From the NCBI RefSeq assembly GCF_900142125.1, contig NZ_FQZT01000009.1, positions 62,001-126,000 on the forward strand: DNA of 64,000 nucleotides. The letters run 5' to 3'. The stretch comes from Malonomonas rubra DSM 5091 (GTDB taxonomy: Bacteria > Desulfobacterota > Desulfuromonadia > Desulfuromonadales > Geopsychrobacteraceae). The notes beneath the pieces were generated by a model, which was not told the origin of the DNA, ran no database searches, and saw only the letters and a list, made by a program, of their open reading frames with translations. This document shows positions 1 to 12,424 of the stretch, one piece after another; within the stretch, counting starts at the first letter, position 1; every line of letters starts with the position of its first letter. Position numbers and translations under genes: made by a program.

Positions 1-156
1 AACATGGATCCGAATCAGGCAAAGATCATGTTGATGATGCCGGTTGTCTTCACTTTCCTCTTCCTGAATTTTCCTTCCGGTTTGGTTATTTACTGGATGG
101 TAAACAACCTGCTGACCATTTTGCAGCAGTATCTTATTAAACGTCAGCCTGACTGA
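1..156 (+). CDS. yidC: YidC membrane insertase, C-terminal end (5' partial)
   Basis: The window opens inside a gene whose last 51 codons are visible, ending in TGA at 154-156. The residues include a run ending [16 protein letters not shown] and then [16 protein letters not shown], which is the last transmembrane helix and tail of the YidC/Oxa1 family, inserting proteins into the inner membrane with or without SecYEG. The identity is supported by position: yidC directly precedes mnmE in most bacterial origin clusters (rpmH-rnpA-yidC-mnmE). The basic tail after the helix (IKRQPD) is short. The N-terminal periplasmic domain lies outside the window. Confidence 0.9.
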   Translation, partial: NMDPNQAKIMLMMPVVFTFLFLNFPSGLVIYWMVNNLLTILQQYLIKRQPD

Positions 157-173
157 TTTACCAGTGAGGCGTC

Positions 174-1535
174 ATGAACCTGAGTGACACTATAATTGCT
201 CCGGCTACAGCAGTCGGAGAGGGTGGTATTGCCGTGGTCCGTATTTCCGGACCACGTGCATTAGATTCTCTGAAAAAGTACTTTCGACCGACCACGCACA
301 ATATCAAATTTTCTTCCCAACGCCTTTATCATGGCACTCTAGTTGATCAAGATGAACAGCATATTGATGAAATTATGGCTGTTTATATGTCTGCCCCTCA
401 CACTTACACCTGTGATGATGTTGTTGAAATTCACTGCCACGGTAGCCAGCAGGTTGTAAAATCTATCCTCAATCTTTATTTTGATTATGGGCTGCGTCTG
501 GCAGATGCTGGGGAATTTACTTATCGTGCTTTTGCTAATGGTCGTCTCGATTTATCGCAAGCCGAGGCTGTTGCACGCCTGATTCATGCAAAGACAGATT
601 CTTCTCGAAAGTTGGCCCTTTCTCAGGTAGAGGGACAACTTAGCCGCTGTATTGATGACTTCACAGAGCGTTTACGAAAAATTCAAATCCTGGTTGAAGC
701 ATGGATAGATTTTCCAGAAGAGGAGCTACCTCGAGAAGACCTTGAACACATTGAGCGGACTGTTTCATCTGTTATTGAAGAAATTAACACTCTGATTGAC
801 ACATTTAATTCTGGCAAAGTGTTGGCCGATGGTGCTTCTATACTTCTAGTTGGCCGCCCAAACGCTGGCAAGAGCTCTTTGCTTAATAAGCTTCTGGGTG
901 AAGAGCGGGCTATCGTTACCGATATACCTGGAACAACACGCGACCTTTTGGAAGAAGGGATCACCTTGGCAGGCGTTCCCGTCCGATTGGTCGATACTGC
1001 TGGGTTGCGCCAGTCTGATGACCCGGTGGAAATGGAAGGAGTAAAGCGAGCCATTGATAAAATTGGGCACGCTGATCTTGTTCTCCTGCTGATTGATGGG
1101 TCGAAAGAGGTTGATGATCAAGATATTTATTCTTATCGATCTTGCGAAACTGCTCCTACTTTTGTTGTTGAAACAAAATCAGATTTAGAAAAAATTGCAG
1201 ATCTTTCTTTTGTTACCCATCCTTTATACTCGATATCCATAAAAACGGGAGAAGGGCTTGATGAGTTGAAAGAAGCGATAGGTGAATATCTTTTGGGTGA
1301 TTATATTGCTGCAAATGAATCTGTCATGCTTTCTGAACAACGTCATTATGACTCTCTTGTCTCGACATTGAAAAATCTTCAAAATGTTCTTATTGCTCTG
1401 TGTGAAGGACAGTCTCTTGAGTTTATTGCCTTTGATATTCGTGATTCGCTACAATATCTTGGGCAGATTTCCGGAGAGACCACTACAGATAGTGTTTTGA
1501 GTGGAATTTTCTCTCAGTTTTGTATAGGCAAGTAA
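174..1535 (+). CDS. mnmE: tRNA uridine-5-carboxymethylaminomethyl modification GTPase MnmE
   Basis: With MnmG this GTPase forms the (carboxymethyl)aminomethyl group on U34 of tRNAs. At 453 residues it has the normal family length. An N-terminal folate-binding domain (about 1-120) and helical domain surround a Ras-like G domain with P-loop GRPNAGKSS near residue 227, GTTRD switch I, DTAG switch II, and a C-terminal CIGK that carries the family's catalytic cysteine. The G4 motif reads TKSD instead of the usual NKxD, a mild deviation at the guanine-specificity position. It starts 17 nt after the yidC stop codon. The gene is visibly richer in A/T than the atp genes downstream. Confidence 0.96.
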   Translation: MNLSDTIIAPATAVGEGGIAVVRISGPRALDSLKKYFRPTTHNIKFSSQRLYHGTLVDQDEQHIDEIMAVYMSAPHTYTCDDVVEIHCHGSQQVVKSILNLYFDYGLRLADAGEFTYRAFANGRLDLSQAEAVARLIHAKTDSSRKLALSQVEGQLSRCIDDFTERLRKIQILVEAWIDFPEEELPREDLEHIERTVSSVIEEINTLIDTFNSGKVLADGASILLVGRPNAGKSSLLNKLLGEERAIVTDIPGTTRDLLEEGITLAGVPVRLVDTAGLRQSDDPVEMEGVKRAIDKIGHADLVLLLIDGSKEVDDQDIYSYRSCETAPTFVVETKSDLEKIADLSFVTHPLYSISIKTGEGLDELKEAIGEYLLGDYIAANESVMLSEQRHYDSLVSTLKNLQNVLIALCEGQSLEFIAFDIRDSLQYLGQISGETTTDSVLSGIFSQFCIGK

Positions 1536-1536
1536 A

Positions 1537-1552
1537 TGTTTCACGTGAAACA
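1537..1552. other. parS: parS centromere site (ParB-binding palindrome)
   Basis: The 16 bases TGTTTCACGTGAAACA match the near-universal bacterial parS consensus perfectly and extend to a 20-bp perfect palindrome (AATGTTTCACGTGAAACATT, 1535-1554). It lies in the gap between the mnmE stop codon and mnmG, about 3.4 kb from parB. ParB nucleates here and spreads to organise the origin for ParA-driven segregation. A second, looser inverted repeat (TTTCAC/GTGAAA, 1554-1569) follows directly and may extend the binding surface, but it is not a full parS. Confidence 0.93.
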
Positions 1553-1569
1553 TTTCACGGGTTGTGAAA

Positions 1570-3453
1570 ATGTCTAGTTACGGTAAAAAATATGATGTCA
1601 TTGTTGTAGGGGCAGGGCATGCCGGGTGTGAAGCTGCTCTCGCTACAGCGCGGATGGGTTGCCTAACTCTTTTGCTGACCATGGGGTTAGACACGGTTGC
1701 TCAAATGTCCTGTAATCCATCAATAGGTGGTCTGGCCAAGGGACATCTGGTGTCAGAAATCGATGCTCTTGGTGGGGAAATGGGTCTGAATATTGATGCC
1801 ACCGGCATACAGTTCCGCCGACTTAATACAAAAAAAGGCCCTGCAGTTCGGGCAGGACGGGCACAAGCAGATCGTATGGCGTATAGTGCCCGTATGAAAT
1901 CAATCGTAGAAAAAGAACCGTTGCTTGATTTAAAGCAAGGAATGGTTGTCGATCTGTTGTCTGAGGCTGATCGGATAACAGGGGTGAGAATTCGTGAAGG
2001 ATTGAAATTCGAAAGTCGGACAGTTGTTTTGACAACTGGCACCTTTATGCGTGGCCTGATTCATGTCGGTTTGAATAATTACTCTGGCGGCCGGGCGGGT
2101 GAACCGTCATCTGAAGGATTGTCAGAATCTTTAAGAAGATTAGGGCTAAATGTTGGCCGTCTAAAGACAGGGACACCAGCTCGACTGTCGTCTAGGTCTA
2201 TCGATTATTCAAAACTGGAAAGTCAGCCAGGAGATGCAGTGCCTAAGCCTTTCTCCTTTATGACCGATAAAATTACTTGTGAACAAGTAAATTGTTATAT
2301 TTCTTACACTAACGAAGAAACACATCAGATTATTCGTGACAATCTGGATAAGTCTGCTCTCTTCTCAGGGAATATAGAAGGAATAGGCCCAAGGTATTGT
2401 CCATCCATAGAAGATAAGGTCGTGCGCTTTCCCGATCGTAATTCTCACCAGACTTTTATCGAACCGGAAGGGCGGATGAGCAGTGAAATGTACCCGAGTG
2501 GTATGTCGACTTCTCTGCCACCAGATGTACAGCTTAAATATTTCCGCACAATGATTGGTCTGGAAAAAGTCGAACTTATGCGACCAGGCTATGCCATTGA
2601 GTATGATTTCGTAGAGCCGACACAGTTAAAGATGACTTTGGAAACCCGCAACGTGAATGGCCTTTACCATGCTGGACAGATTAATGGGACTTCCGGATAT
2701 GAAGAAGCGGCTGCACAAGGATTGTTGGCCGGTATTAACGCCGCTTTGCGCTGCAAGGAAAAAGGTGAATTGATAGTTGGCCGTGATCAAGGATATATCG
2801 GCGTCATGATTGATGACCTGGTAACTCAGTCGACAACCGAACCTTATCGGATGTTTACTTCGCGTTCTGAATATCGCTTGTTACTGCGTGAAGATAATGC
2901 TGATCAAAGATTTACCGAGTTGGGTCGTAGTATAGGCTTAGTAGAAGATGATCGCTGGGAACTGTATCAGGAAAAGCAGGAGCAGGTTGCCAAGGGTGAA
3001 AGGTTTTTGCGCGAAAATATGATTACCTCTGCCAATAAAGAGTTGGTAGAAAAGTTCGGTCTCGGCCAATTGAAAAGCGGTCTCGATCTGGAGTCGCTGC
3101 TGCGCCGCCCGGAGATGACAATTGAAAAAATAGCAGCTGAGCATGCTGACCTGCAGACATTGAGCCCAGCAGCACTGGAGCAGTTAGAAATTGCGATCAA
3201 GTATTCTGGTTATATAGAGCGACAACTCGAAATGGTTGAGCGCTCAAAAGAATACGAAAAAATAAAAATACCGGAAGATATAGACTATGCTGATGTCGAT
3301 AGTCTGTCGACGGAAGTGCGCGAATATTTAGATAAAGTTCGACCAGTTAATTTGGCCCATGCAGGACGAATTCAAGGGGTAACTCCAGCCGCTGTTGCTA
3401 TTTTAAATGTCTACTTGCGGAAAAAATATCATGCTAAAAATTCTGCAAGATAA
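1570..3453 (+). CDS. mnmG: tRNA uridine-5-carboxymethylaminomethyl modification enzyme MnmG (GidA)
   Basis: This is the FAD-dependent partner of MnmE in wobble-uridine modification. The start VIVVGAGHAGCEAALATARMG is the Rossmann FAD-binding site near the N-terminus (one residue group of the GxGxxG class), followed by the family signature MSCNPSIGGLAKGHL and the GRAGEPSSEGLSESL region. Length is 627 residues from ATG 1570, normal for the family. An in-frame GTG at 1564 would add two residues; neither has a good ribosome site, so ATG is preferred. The gene begins just after parS and its 3' end overlaps rsmG. Confidence 0.95.
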   Translation: MSSYGKKYDVIVVGAGHAGCEAALATARMGCLTLLLTMGLDTVAQMSCNPSIGGLAKGHLVSEIDALGGEMGLNIDATGIQFRRLNTKKGPAVRAGRAQADRMAYSARMKSIVEKEPLLDLKQGMVVDLLSEADRITGVRIREGLKFESRTVVLTTGTFMRGLIHVGLNNYSGGRAGEPSSEGLSESLRRLGLNVGRLKTGTPARLSSRSIDYSKLESQPGDAVPKPFSFMTDKITCEQVNCYISYTNEETHQIIRDNLDKSALFSGNIEGIGPRYCPSIEDKVVRFPDRNSHQTFIEPEGRMSSEMYPSGMSTSLPPDVQLKYFRTMIGLEKVELMRPGYAIEYDFVEPTQLKMTLETRNVNGLYHAGQINGTSGYEEAAAQGLLAGINAALRCKEKGELIVGRDQGYIGVMIDDLVTQSTTEPYRMFTSRSEYRLLLREDNADQRFTELGRSIGLVEDDRWELYQEKQEQVAKGERFLRENMITSANKELVEKFGLGQLKSGLDLESLLRRPEMTIEKIAAEHADLQTLSPAALEQLEIAIKYSGYIERQLEMVERSKEYEKIKIPEDIDYADVDSLSTEVREYLDKVRPVNLAHAGRIQGVTPAAVAILNVYLRKKYHAKNSAR

Positions 3454-4069
3454 TCTGCGAGACAATGGAATTGATCTATCCATAGGTATTCTGGAAAAGC
3501 AAGTTTGTTTCCTTCAGGAAATGTTGCGCTGGAATAAACGGATAAACCTGACCGCAATAACCGATCCAGCCGAAGCTTTAGAAAAACACCTGATAGATTC
3601 CCTCCTATTGTTGAAATTCATAGAAAAAAAAGGCCGCATGCTTGATATGGGATCTGGGGGCGGACTTCCTGGGATTCCCTTAGCTATAGCGCTCGCTGAA
3701 ATGGAGGTTGTCTCCGTAGATAGTGTCGGCAAGAAAATAAATTTTCAAAAGCATGTCAGACGAATTTTGGAATTGGAAAATCTGCTACCAGTTTGCTCGC
3801 GTTTGGAAAAGATCAATGCAGCCGCTGATTTTGATTTTGTTATAGCTCGTGCATTGAGCAATTTCTCCGATCTTTTGCGGTGGGCAAAACCAGTACTGAG
3901 AAATAATGGGTTGCTCTATATCATGAAGGGCCCAGAAGGTCCGAGCGAGTTGGATGCATTCTTAGGAAAAGAGTCTGCTGAAGGGTTTGCGTTTAAGCAG
4001 CAGCATAACTATTTTCTTCCGCAAAGTAAGGCAGAACGGCAACTATACGTCCTACAAAAATCCTGTTGA
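3431..4069 (+). CDS. rsmG: 16S rRNA (guanine-N7) methyltransferase RsmG
   Basis: RsmG (GidB) methylates G527 in the 530 loop of 16S rRNA using S-adenosylmethionine. The sequence has the family hallmarks: WNKRINLTAI near the N-terminus, HLIDSL, then the SAM-binding MLDMGSGGGLPGIPLAIA and later the VIARAL segment. The ATG at 3431 gives 212 residues and overlaps the end of mnmG by 23 nt; an in-frame ATG at 3407 would add eight residues with no better ribosome site. It is the last gene of the A/T-rich tRNA/rRNA-modification group before parA. Confidence 0.93.
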   Translation: MLKILQDNLRDNGIDLSIGILEKQVCFLQEMLRWNKRINLTAITDPAEALEKHLIDSLLLLKFIEKKGRMLDMGSGGGLPGIPLAIALAEMEVVSVDSVGKKINFQKHVRRILELENLLPVCSRLEKINAAADFDFVIARALSNFSDLLRWAKPVLRNNGLLYIMKGPEGPSELDAFLGKESAEGFAFKQQHNYFLPQSKAERQLYVLQKSC

Positions 4070-4185
4070 TCTGTAGTTTTCGGCTAAAATCCACTTTTAA
4101 TCTATTTTTCAAGGAAATTGGCTGAATTCAGGGTCCGTCTATGATAATCTCTGAAATTCGCGTTTGAAGCTTCAAGGAGAAGAGA

Positions 4186-4956
4186 ATGGCAAAGATTATC
4201 GCCGTAGCAAATCAGAAAGGCGGAGTTGGCAAGACCACAACCGCCGTCAATCTTTCAGCCTCCCTGGCGGCAGCGGAAAAGAAAACTCTGCTGGTTGATA
4301 TGGACCCTCAAGCAAATGCGTGTAGCGGTCTCGGAATAGATAAAACAGAAATGATTTCAACGGTTTATGATGCTCTTTTGGGCGAAAAATCAGCCTCTGA
4401 AGTTATTTGCCAGACGGACCTTGAATGCCTCCAGATGATGCCATCGACAACTGACCTGATTGGTGCCGAGATTGAATTGATCGAAGAAGAAGATCGCGAC
4501 AAGAAACTGAAAAATGTTTTAGCCGAGATCGTCGATCAATACGAGTATATAATTATAGATTGCCCCCCTTCTTTAAGCCTGCTTACGGTCAATGCCTTGA
4601 CGGCAGCAAATTCGGTTTTGGTTCCATTGCAGTGCGAGTTTTATGCAATGGAAGGTCTCGGACAACTGATGCAGACCATCCGTCTGGTGCAGCAGGAACT
4701 GAACCCTCAACTTGAAATCGGTGGCATTTTGCTGACCATGTATGATGGACGTAACAACCTCTGCAAACAGGTCAGCAGCGAAATCCGTGATCATTTCGGC
4801 GACAAGGTTTTTAATGCTGTCGTGCCACGGAATGTCCGCCTTTCTGAAGCCCCCAGCTACGGTCAACCAGCACTGATGTATGATATTGCCTCACGTGGTG
4901 CACAGGCCTATATGGAACTTGCCAAAGAGATGCTGACGGGAGGGACCCATGGCTAA
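4186..4956 (+). CDS. parA: Chromosome-partitioning ATPase ParA (Soj)
   Basis: This Walker-type ATPase binds DNA nonspecifically and moves ParB-parS complexes apart. The deviant Walker A motif KGGVGKTT lies at residues 11-18, followed by DMDPQANA (switch I) and the [17 protein letters not shown] segment (Walker B). At 256 residues it is a short chromosomal ParA lacking the N-terminal DNA-binding extension of plasmid ParAs. A strong ribosome site (AAGGAGAAGAG) precedes ATG 4186, and the 3' end overlaps parB by 8 nt, implying translational coupling. The cognate parS is at 1537. Confidence 0.97.
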   Translation: MAKIIAVANQKGGVGKTTTAVNLSASLAAAEKKTLLVDMDPQANACSGLGIDKTEMISTVYDALLGEKSASEVICQTDLECLQMMPSTTDLIGAEIELIEEEDRDKKLKNVLAEIVDQYEYIIIDCPPSLSLLTVNALTAANSVLVPLQCEFYAMEGLGQLMQTIRLVQQELNPQLEIGGILLTMYDGRNNLCKQVSSEIRDHFGDKVFNAVVPRNVRLSEAPSYGQPALMYDIASRGAQAYMELAKEMLTGGTHG

Positions 4957-5815
4957 ACCGAAACGCCCGGCACTGGGAAAAGGAATTGGCGCTCTGCTCA
5001 GTTCTGCAGCGCAGGAGGGGGGTAAAAAATACTTCTCCTGCCCAATAGAAGAGTTGCGACCACACAGCCAGCAGCCGCGTAAAACCTTTGATGATGAAAA
5101 AATGGCAGAGCTGGTTGCTTCCATTAAAGAGAAGGGCGTTATTCAACCCCTTGTCATCCGGCAGATGTCTGACCACTATCAGATCATCGCCGGAGAACGA
5201 CGCTGGCGAGCTGCCCAGAAAGCAGGCCTCGAAAGGGTTCCGGTTGTTATTCAGGATGTTACAGAAGACTGGGCGCTGGAAATTGCACTGATCGAAAATA
5301 TCCAGAGGGAAGATCTCAATGCCGTAGAAGAGGCGACGGCGTATCGTCACTTGATGGATAGTTTTGATCTCTCCCAGGAAGAGGTTGCCAAGCGTGTCGG
5401 TAAGGATCGCTCAACGGTGGCCAACGCTCTTCGCCTGTTGCGCCTGCCGAATAAGGTAAAGGATGATTTGTTGGCAAATCGCCTTTCGATGGGACATGCA
5501 CGTGCTTTGCTCTCGCTGGAGAATGATGAGGATATTTTTGAAGCGAGCGAAGAGGTTATCCGTAAGAAACTCTCGGTGCGTGAAACAGAGAAACTGGTCA
5601 AGAAAATCAAAAATTTTACCGGAGATAAAAAACCGGTAGAAAAAGTGATCAAAGAAGTTGATCCAAATATTCTCGAGCTTGAGTCCTCTTTAAAGCAGAC
5701 TTTGGGGGCACAGGTTAAGCTCTCTCCTAAGGGGAAGGGAGGGAAAATAGAAATCAGCTACCACGATCAGGTTGAATTGGAGCGATTGCTAGAAATGTTC
5801 GGGGTCACAGCCTGA
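4949..5815 (+). CDS. parB: Chromosome-partitioning protein ParB (Spo0J)
   Basis: ParB is the CTP-dependent clamp that loads at parS. Visible parts are the N-terminal ParA-contact stretch ([16 protein letters not shown]), the CTP-binding domain with the GERRWRAA motif near residue 89, a helix-turn-helix region ([24 protein letters not shown], about residues 140-163 read in two halves) and a C-terminal dimerisation domain. The length of 288 residues is typical. It overlaps parA by 8 nt and is followed 28 nt later by a bactofilin gene, so partition and cytoskeletal functions are in one transcription unit. Confidence 0.97.
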   Translation: MAKPKRPALGKGIGALLSSAAQEGGKKYFSCPIEELRPHSQQPRKTFDDEKMAELVASIKEKGVIQPLVIRQMSDHYQIIAGERRWRAAQKAGLERVPVVIQDVTEDWALEIALIENIQREDLNAVEEATAYRHLMDSFDLSQEEVAKRVGKDRSTVANALRLLRLPNKVKDDLLANRLSMGHARALLSLENDEDIFEASEEVIRKKLSVRETEKLVKKIKNFTGDKKPVEKVIKEVDPNILELESSLKQTLGAQVKLSPKGKGGKIEISYHDQVELERLLEMFGVTA

Positions 5816-5843
5816 TCCGCCTCTCTTTTAAATGGTGAAGTAA

Positions 5844-6257
5844 ATGTTCGGTGGAAAAAAACAGGAGCAGCTAGAAATGAAAAAACCGGTGTCGATTGAA
5901 AAAGCAGATATCAAAGCGTTTCTTGGACCAGGCAGCAAGTTTGAAGGTAAGCTCAGTTTTGATGAGATGGTAAGGCTGGATGGCAGCTTTGTTGGTGAAA
6001 TAAACTCAAGCGATACGCTGGTGGTTGGCGATACTGCCGTTATAGAAGGTGAAATCAATGTCGGAGCCTTAATTCTCAGTGGTCAGTTCTCTGGCAATGT
6101 CAAAGCGACGACGATGGTGGAGTTGCGCGCTCCAGCAAAGGTAGAGGGGACAATTGAAACCCCGCAATTAAAGATAGAAGAAAAAGTTATTTTTAATGGT
6201 CAGGTAAAGATGACGAGCGGGCCGCTAGATTTAAAAGCAAAAAAGTCGGAAAAATAA
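5844..6257 (+). CDS. Bactofilin-family cytoskeletal protein
   Basis: The 137 residues contain a central right-handed beta-helix of short repeats rich in G/V/I (for example VRLDGSFVGEI, VVGDTAVIEGEI, LILSGQFSGNV, VELRAPAKVEGTI) flanked by short disordered, lysine-rich ends. That is the bactofilin (DUF583) fold, which polymerises without nucleotide into filaments. In Myxococcus, bactofilin filaments position ParAB near the poles; finding the gene immediately after parB suggests, as inference, a similar scaffold role here. No transmembrane segment is seen. A 216-bp gap separates it from the atp operon. Confidence 0.9.
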   Translation: MFGGKKQEQLEMKKPVSIEKADIKAFLGPGSKFEGKLSFDEMVRLDGSFVGEINSSDTLVVGDTAVIEGEINVGALILSGQFSGNVKATTMVELRAPAKVEGTIETPQLKIEEKVIFNGQVKMTSGPLDLKAKKSEK

Positions 6258-6346
6258 GCTGCTTATATGATTTTTAATATGAAATGTCTTTTGCTGCAGC
6301 TGTTCCGTAAAAAGCGAACACTGTTGTAGAAACGAAGGAATCTTTC

Positions 6347-6376
6347 TTGACACGATATGCGCGTTGTGGTAGCTAT
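6347..6376 (+). promoter_or_regulatory. Candidate sigma-70 promoter of the atp operon
   Basis: A perfect -35 box TTGACA at 6347-6352 stands 17 nt upstream of a weak -10 (TAGCTA, 6370-6375). A second option lies downstream: TTGATC at 6406-6411 with TATACC at 6429-6434, also 17 nt apart; its -10 is embedded in the dyad at 6419-6433. The -10 elements are poor in both cases, so the exact start is uncertain, but this 216-bp gap is the only place for the operon promoter. Confidence 0.45.
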
Positions 6377-6418
6377 GCGTTGCTTTGCCCCAAGGGCAGG
6401 CTTTTTTGATCTCAAATC

Positions 6419-6433
6419 TTGTATACAGTATAC
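6419..6433. promoter_or_regulatory. Predicted GntR/FCD-type operator upstream of atp operon
   Basis: The dyad GTATAC-A-GTATAC at 6421-6433, with TT before it, is the exact reverse complement of the 15 bases GTATACTGTATACAA at 23439-23453 in the promoter of the GntR regulator gene at 23485. Sites of this shape are typical operators of the FadR/FCD subfamily. It lies 40 nt before the first atp start codon, overlapping one candidate -10, which would suit repression. The link is inferred from sequence identity only. Confidence 0.55.
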
Positions 6434-6473
6434 CTAAAAACTAACCATAAACTTACAAAATGAGGTGAGTTAG

Positions 6474-6902
6474 GTGATCAGTGTTGACTGGACTCTCGGT
6501 TTACAATTTGTCAATTTTATTATCCTGCTGATTATTCTCAACAAAATGCTATATAAGCCGTTGAGTAATATCATTGCTGAGCGAAAGCAGGCGATTGACG
6601 GTTCGCATGAACATGCAAAAAGCCTTGAAGCGGATATCGAGGATAAGATGCAGCGTTATCAGGAGCAGCTAGGTGAAGCGAAAAAAGCTGCAAATGAAGA
6701 ACGCAACAAGCTGAAAAAGACCGCAACGGAAGAAGAAACTAAAATTCTTTCCGATGCTCAGGGCAAAGCGACTGCCCGCCTGCAGGCGATCAAGGCTCAG
6801 GTAGGTGAGGAAGCAGCTTCAGCGAGCAAAACTCTGAAAAGTGACGCAGAATCTTTGGCCGGCCAGATTGCCACCAAGGTTCTCGGACGTGAACTGGCAT
6901 AA
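6474..6902 (+). CDS. atpX: F0F1 ATP synthase subunit b'
   Basis: The first of two peripheral-stalk subunits. A single N-terminal membrane helix (LQFVNFIILLIILNKMLY) is followed by a long, charged alpha-helical coiled coil (about residues 35-140), as expected of b-type subunits. No signal sequence is present, unlike the second copy. Translation starts at GTG 6474 behind the ribosome site GAGGTGAG. With the following gene it would make a b/b' heterodimer, as in Geobacter and in photosynthetic bacteria. The 142 residues are a little short compared with b subunits of about 160. Confidence 0.9.
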   Translation: MISVDWTLGLQFVNFIILLIILNKMLYKPLSNIIAERKQAIDGSHEHAKSLEADIEDKMQRYQEQLGEAKKAANEERNKLKKTATEEETKILSDAQGKATARLQAIKAQVGEEAASASKTLKSDAESLAGQIATKVLGRELA

Positions 6903-6927
6903 AGATCTGGAAGGGTTGAAGGTAGTT

Positions 6928-7502
6928 ATGTACAAGAAAACAAGAACAGTTCTGCTGACGTCCTTGCTGCTCGTGTCGATGACTGGTGTGGCGCTCGCTG
7001 CTGGTGGTGGTCATGCGGATAGCGGTGTTCTGCTGAAAGACTTCCTCTGGCGGATTCTGAACTTTGGCTGTGTTGTTGCAATTCTGGTCTATTTCCTGCG
7101 CAAGCCGCTGAAGAAAGGGCTGGCTGGCCGCACCGAAGAGATCGAGAAAGCTCTGGCAGAAGCGAAAAAAGCCAAAGAAGAAGCCGAAGCTAAATTCGCT
7201 GAGTATGATCGCAAGCTGGATCAGGCTACTGAAGAGATTGCCGAAATCAGCGATGCCATCCGCCGCGAAGGTGAGCTGGAGAAGCAGAGAATCATTGCCA
7301 ACGCTAAAGAGATGGCAGTCAAGATTGAGCAGGATGCTGAAAAAGCGGCCGAACTGGAAGTTGCCAAGGCACGTCGTGAGTTGCAACAAGAGGCGACAGC
7401 ACTGGCCGTTGAGTTGGCTGAAGGTTTGCTGAAGAAGAACTTCACCAAGGACGATGATGCCCGTCTGATCGACGAGTATATGCAGAAGGTGGGAGAGTTA
7501 CA

Positions 7503-7506
<4 letters not shown>
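6928..7506 (+). CDS. atpF: F0F1 ATP synthase subunit b
   Basis: The second peripheral-stalk subunit, 192 residues from ATG 6928. It begins with a signal-peptide-like stretch (YKKTRTVLLTSLLLVSMTG then ALAAGG), followed by the real membrane anchor (RILNFGCVVAILVYFL) and a long charged coiled coil. A cleavable-looking leader on subunit b recurs in deltaproteobacterial operons and may help insertion. Its stop codon overlaps the TTG start of atpH by 4 nt. Subunits a and c (atpB, atpE) are missing from this operon and must be encoded elsewhere. Confidence 0.93.
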
Positions 7507-9564
<2,058 letters not shown>

Positions 9565-9584
9565 TTCGATAAGGGTTTGGACAG

Positions 9585-10454
9585 ATGCCAAGTCTGAAGG
9601 ATATTAAAAAACGGATCGGCTCGGTTAAAAATACCCAGCAGATCACCAAGGCGATGAAAATGGTCGCCGCGGCCAAACTGCGTCGTGCCCAGGACGCCGC
9701 TGTTGCTGCCCGCCCTTATGCGGAAAAGCTGCAGTCGGTACTGTCGAACCTGGCTGCACGGGAAGAGGCTGATGCCCATCCGCTGCTTAGCCAGCGGGGC
9801 ACCAGTCGCGCATTGGTCGTGCTGATGACCGCTGACCGCGGTCTCTGTGGCGGTTTCAACGCCAACGTCTCGAAAGAGGCGGAGCGCTTCATCCGTGCCA
9901 ACGAGCAGGGTTTCGATGACATCGACCTGATGATCATCGGCCGCAAAGGTCGTGATTTCCTCAAGAGTCGCCTCGGTGACAAGATCGTCAAGGTCTATGA
10001 GAACATCACTACCGACGCGACTTACAAGACGGCCCAGTTGATCGGTCAGGAAGTTGTTGATGCTTACAGCGAAGAGAAATACGACGCTGTTTTCGTCCTC
10101 TACAACGCGTTCCAGAGTGCCATCGTACAGAACGTGACCCTGGAGCAGGTGCTGCCGATTCAGCCGAAAGAAGCTGAAGAGGGTGCCGAAGATAGCATCG
10201 ACTATATCTACGAGCCGGATAAGGCTGGGGTTCTCTCCGATATCCTGCCGAAGATGGTTGAGGTGCAGTTCTTCCGTGGTCTGCTCGAGTCGAATGCATC
10301 TGAGCAAGGAGCTCGGATGTCGGCGATGGACAGTGCCAGCCGGAATGCTTCGGAGATGATCGGCAAACTGACACTGCAGTACAACCGCGCACGTCAGGCA
10401 GCTATCACCAAGGAGCTGATGGAAATCATCTCCGGTGCTGAATCGATTAAGTAA
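9585..10454 (+). CDS. atpG: F0F1 ATP synthase subunit gamma
   Basis: The rotor shaft of F1, 289 residues. The N-terminal helix has [20 protein letters not shown] and [15 protein letters not shown], and the C-terminal helix has [17 protein letters not shown] followed by [15 protein letters not shown], both diagnostic. It follows atpA by 20 nt and precedes atpD by 57 nt. Nothing unusual is seen. Confidence 0.97.
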   Translation: MPSLKDIKKRIGSVKNTQQITKAMKMVAAAKLRRAQDAAVAARPYAEKLQSVLSNLAAREEADAHPLLSQRGTSRALVVLMTADRGLCGGFNANVSKEAERFIRANEQGFDDIDLMIIGRKGRDFLKSRLGDKIVKVYENITTDATYKTAQLIGQEVVDAYSEEKYDAVFVLYNAFQSAIVQNVTLEQVLPIQPKEAEEGAEDSIDYIYEPDKAGVLSDILPKMVEVQFFRGLLESNASEQGARMSAMDSASRNASEMIGKLTLQYNRARQAAITKELMEIISGAESIK

Positions 10455-11918
<1,464 letters not shown>

Positions 11919-11959
11919 TCGGGCTAAGAGACAAGATTCAAACGTAAAGGACAGTCGCA

Positions 11960-12367
11960 ATGGCTGATAAGCTTACACTCGAAATGGTGACCCCCTATAA
12001 GAAGGTGCTCTCGGAGGAGGTCGATGAGATCACAGCTCCCGGTTTTGTCGGTGAGTTGGGTCTGCTGCCTGGCCACACCCCGCTGCTGACCACCTTAAAA
12101 GTGGGTGAGCTTTCCTATAAGCGGGGAAGCGAGCAGTTTCACGTTGCTGTGAACTGGGGCTATCTTGAAGTTGCTGATGACAAGGTCACAGTGCTGGTCG
12201 ATACTGCTGAAAAAGCTGATGAAATCGACCTTAAGCGAGCTGAGGCAGCTCTTGGCCGCGCGGAAGATGCGTTGAAAACCCTGTCTGAAGAAGACAAGCA
12301 GTTTAAGGTTATGGAAGCTGCACTTGAGCGGGCCTTGATCCGTATTCAGGTTGCTGGCAAAAAGTAA
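11960..12367 (+). CDS. atpC: F0F1 ATP synthase subunit epsilon
   Basis: The regulatory epsilon subunit, 135 residues, with an N-terminal beta-sandwich (LEMVTPYKKVLSEEVDEIT, APGFVGELGLLPGHTPLLT) and a C-terminal helical hairpin (DLKRAEAALGRAEDAL). It closes the operon; a strong intrinsic terminator follows 24 nt downstream. Length is normal. Confidence 0.96.
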   Translation: MADKLTLEMVTPYKKVLSEEVDEITAPGFVGELGLLPGHTPLLTTLKVGELSYKRGSEQFHVAVNWGYLEVADDKVTVLVDTAEKADEIDLKRAEAALGRAEDALKTLSEEDKQFKVMEAALERALIRIQVAGKK

Positions 12368-12390
12368 TCAGCGCTTGTCAGATAATCCTA

Positions 12391-12424
12391 AAAAGGTGTC
12401 CGAATTTTCGGGCACCTTTTTTTT
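12391..12424 (+). terminator. Rho-independent terminator of the atp operon
   Basis: A 14-bp stem (AAAAGGTGTCCGAA pairing with TTCGGGCACCTTTT, one G-T pair) with a minimal loop is followed by an uninterrupted run of eight T. It sits 24 nt past the atpC stop codon. Confidence 0.93.
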
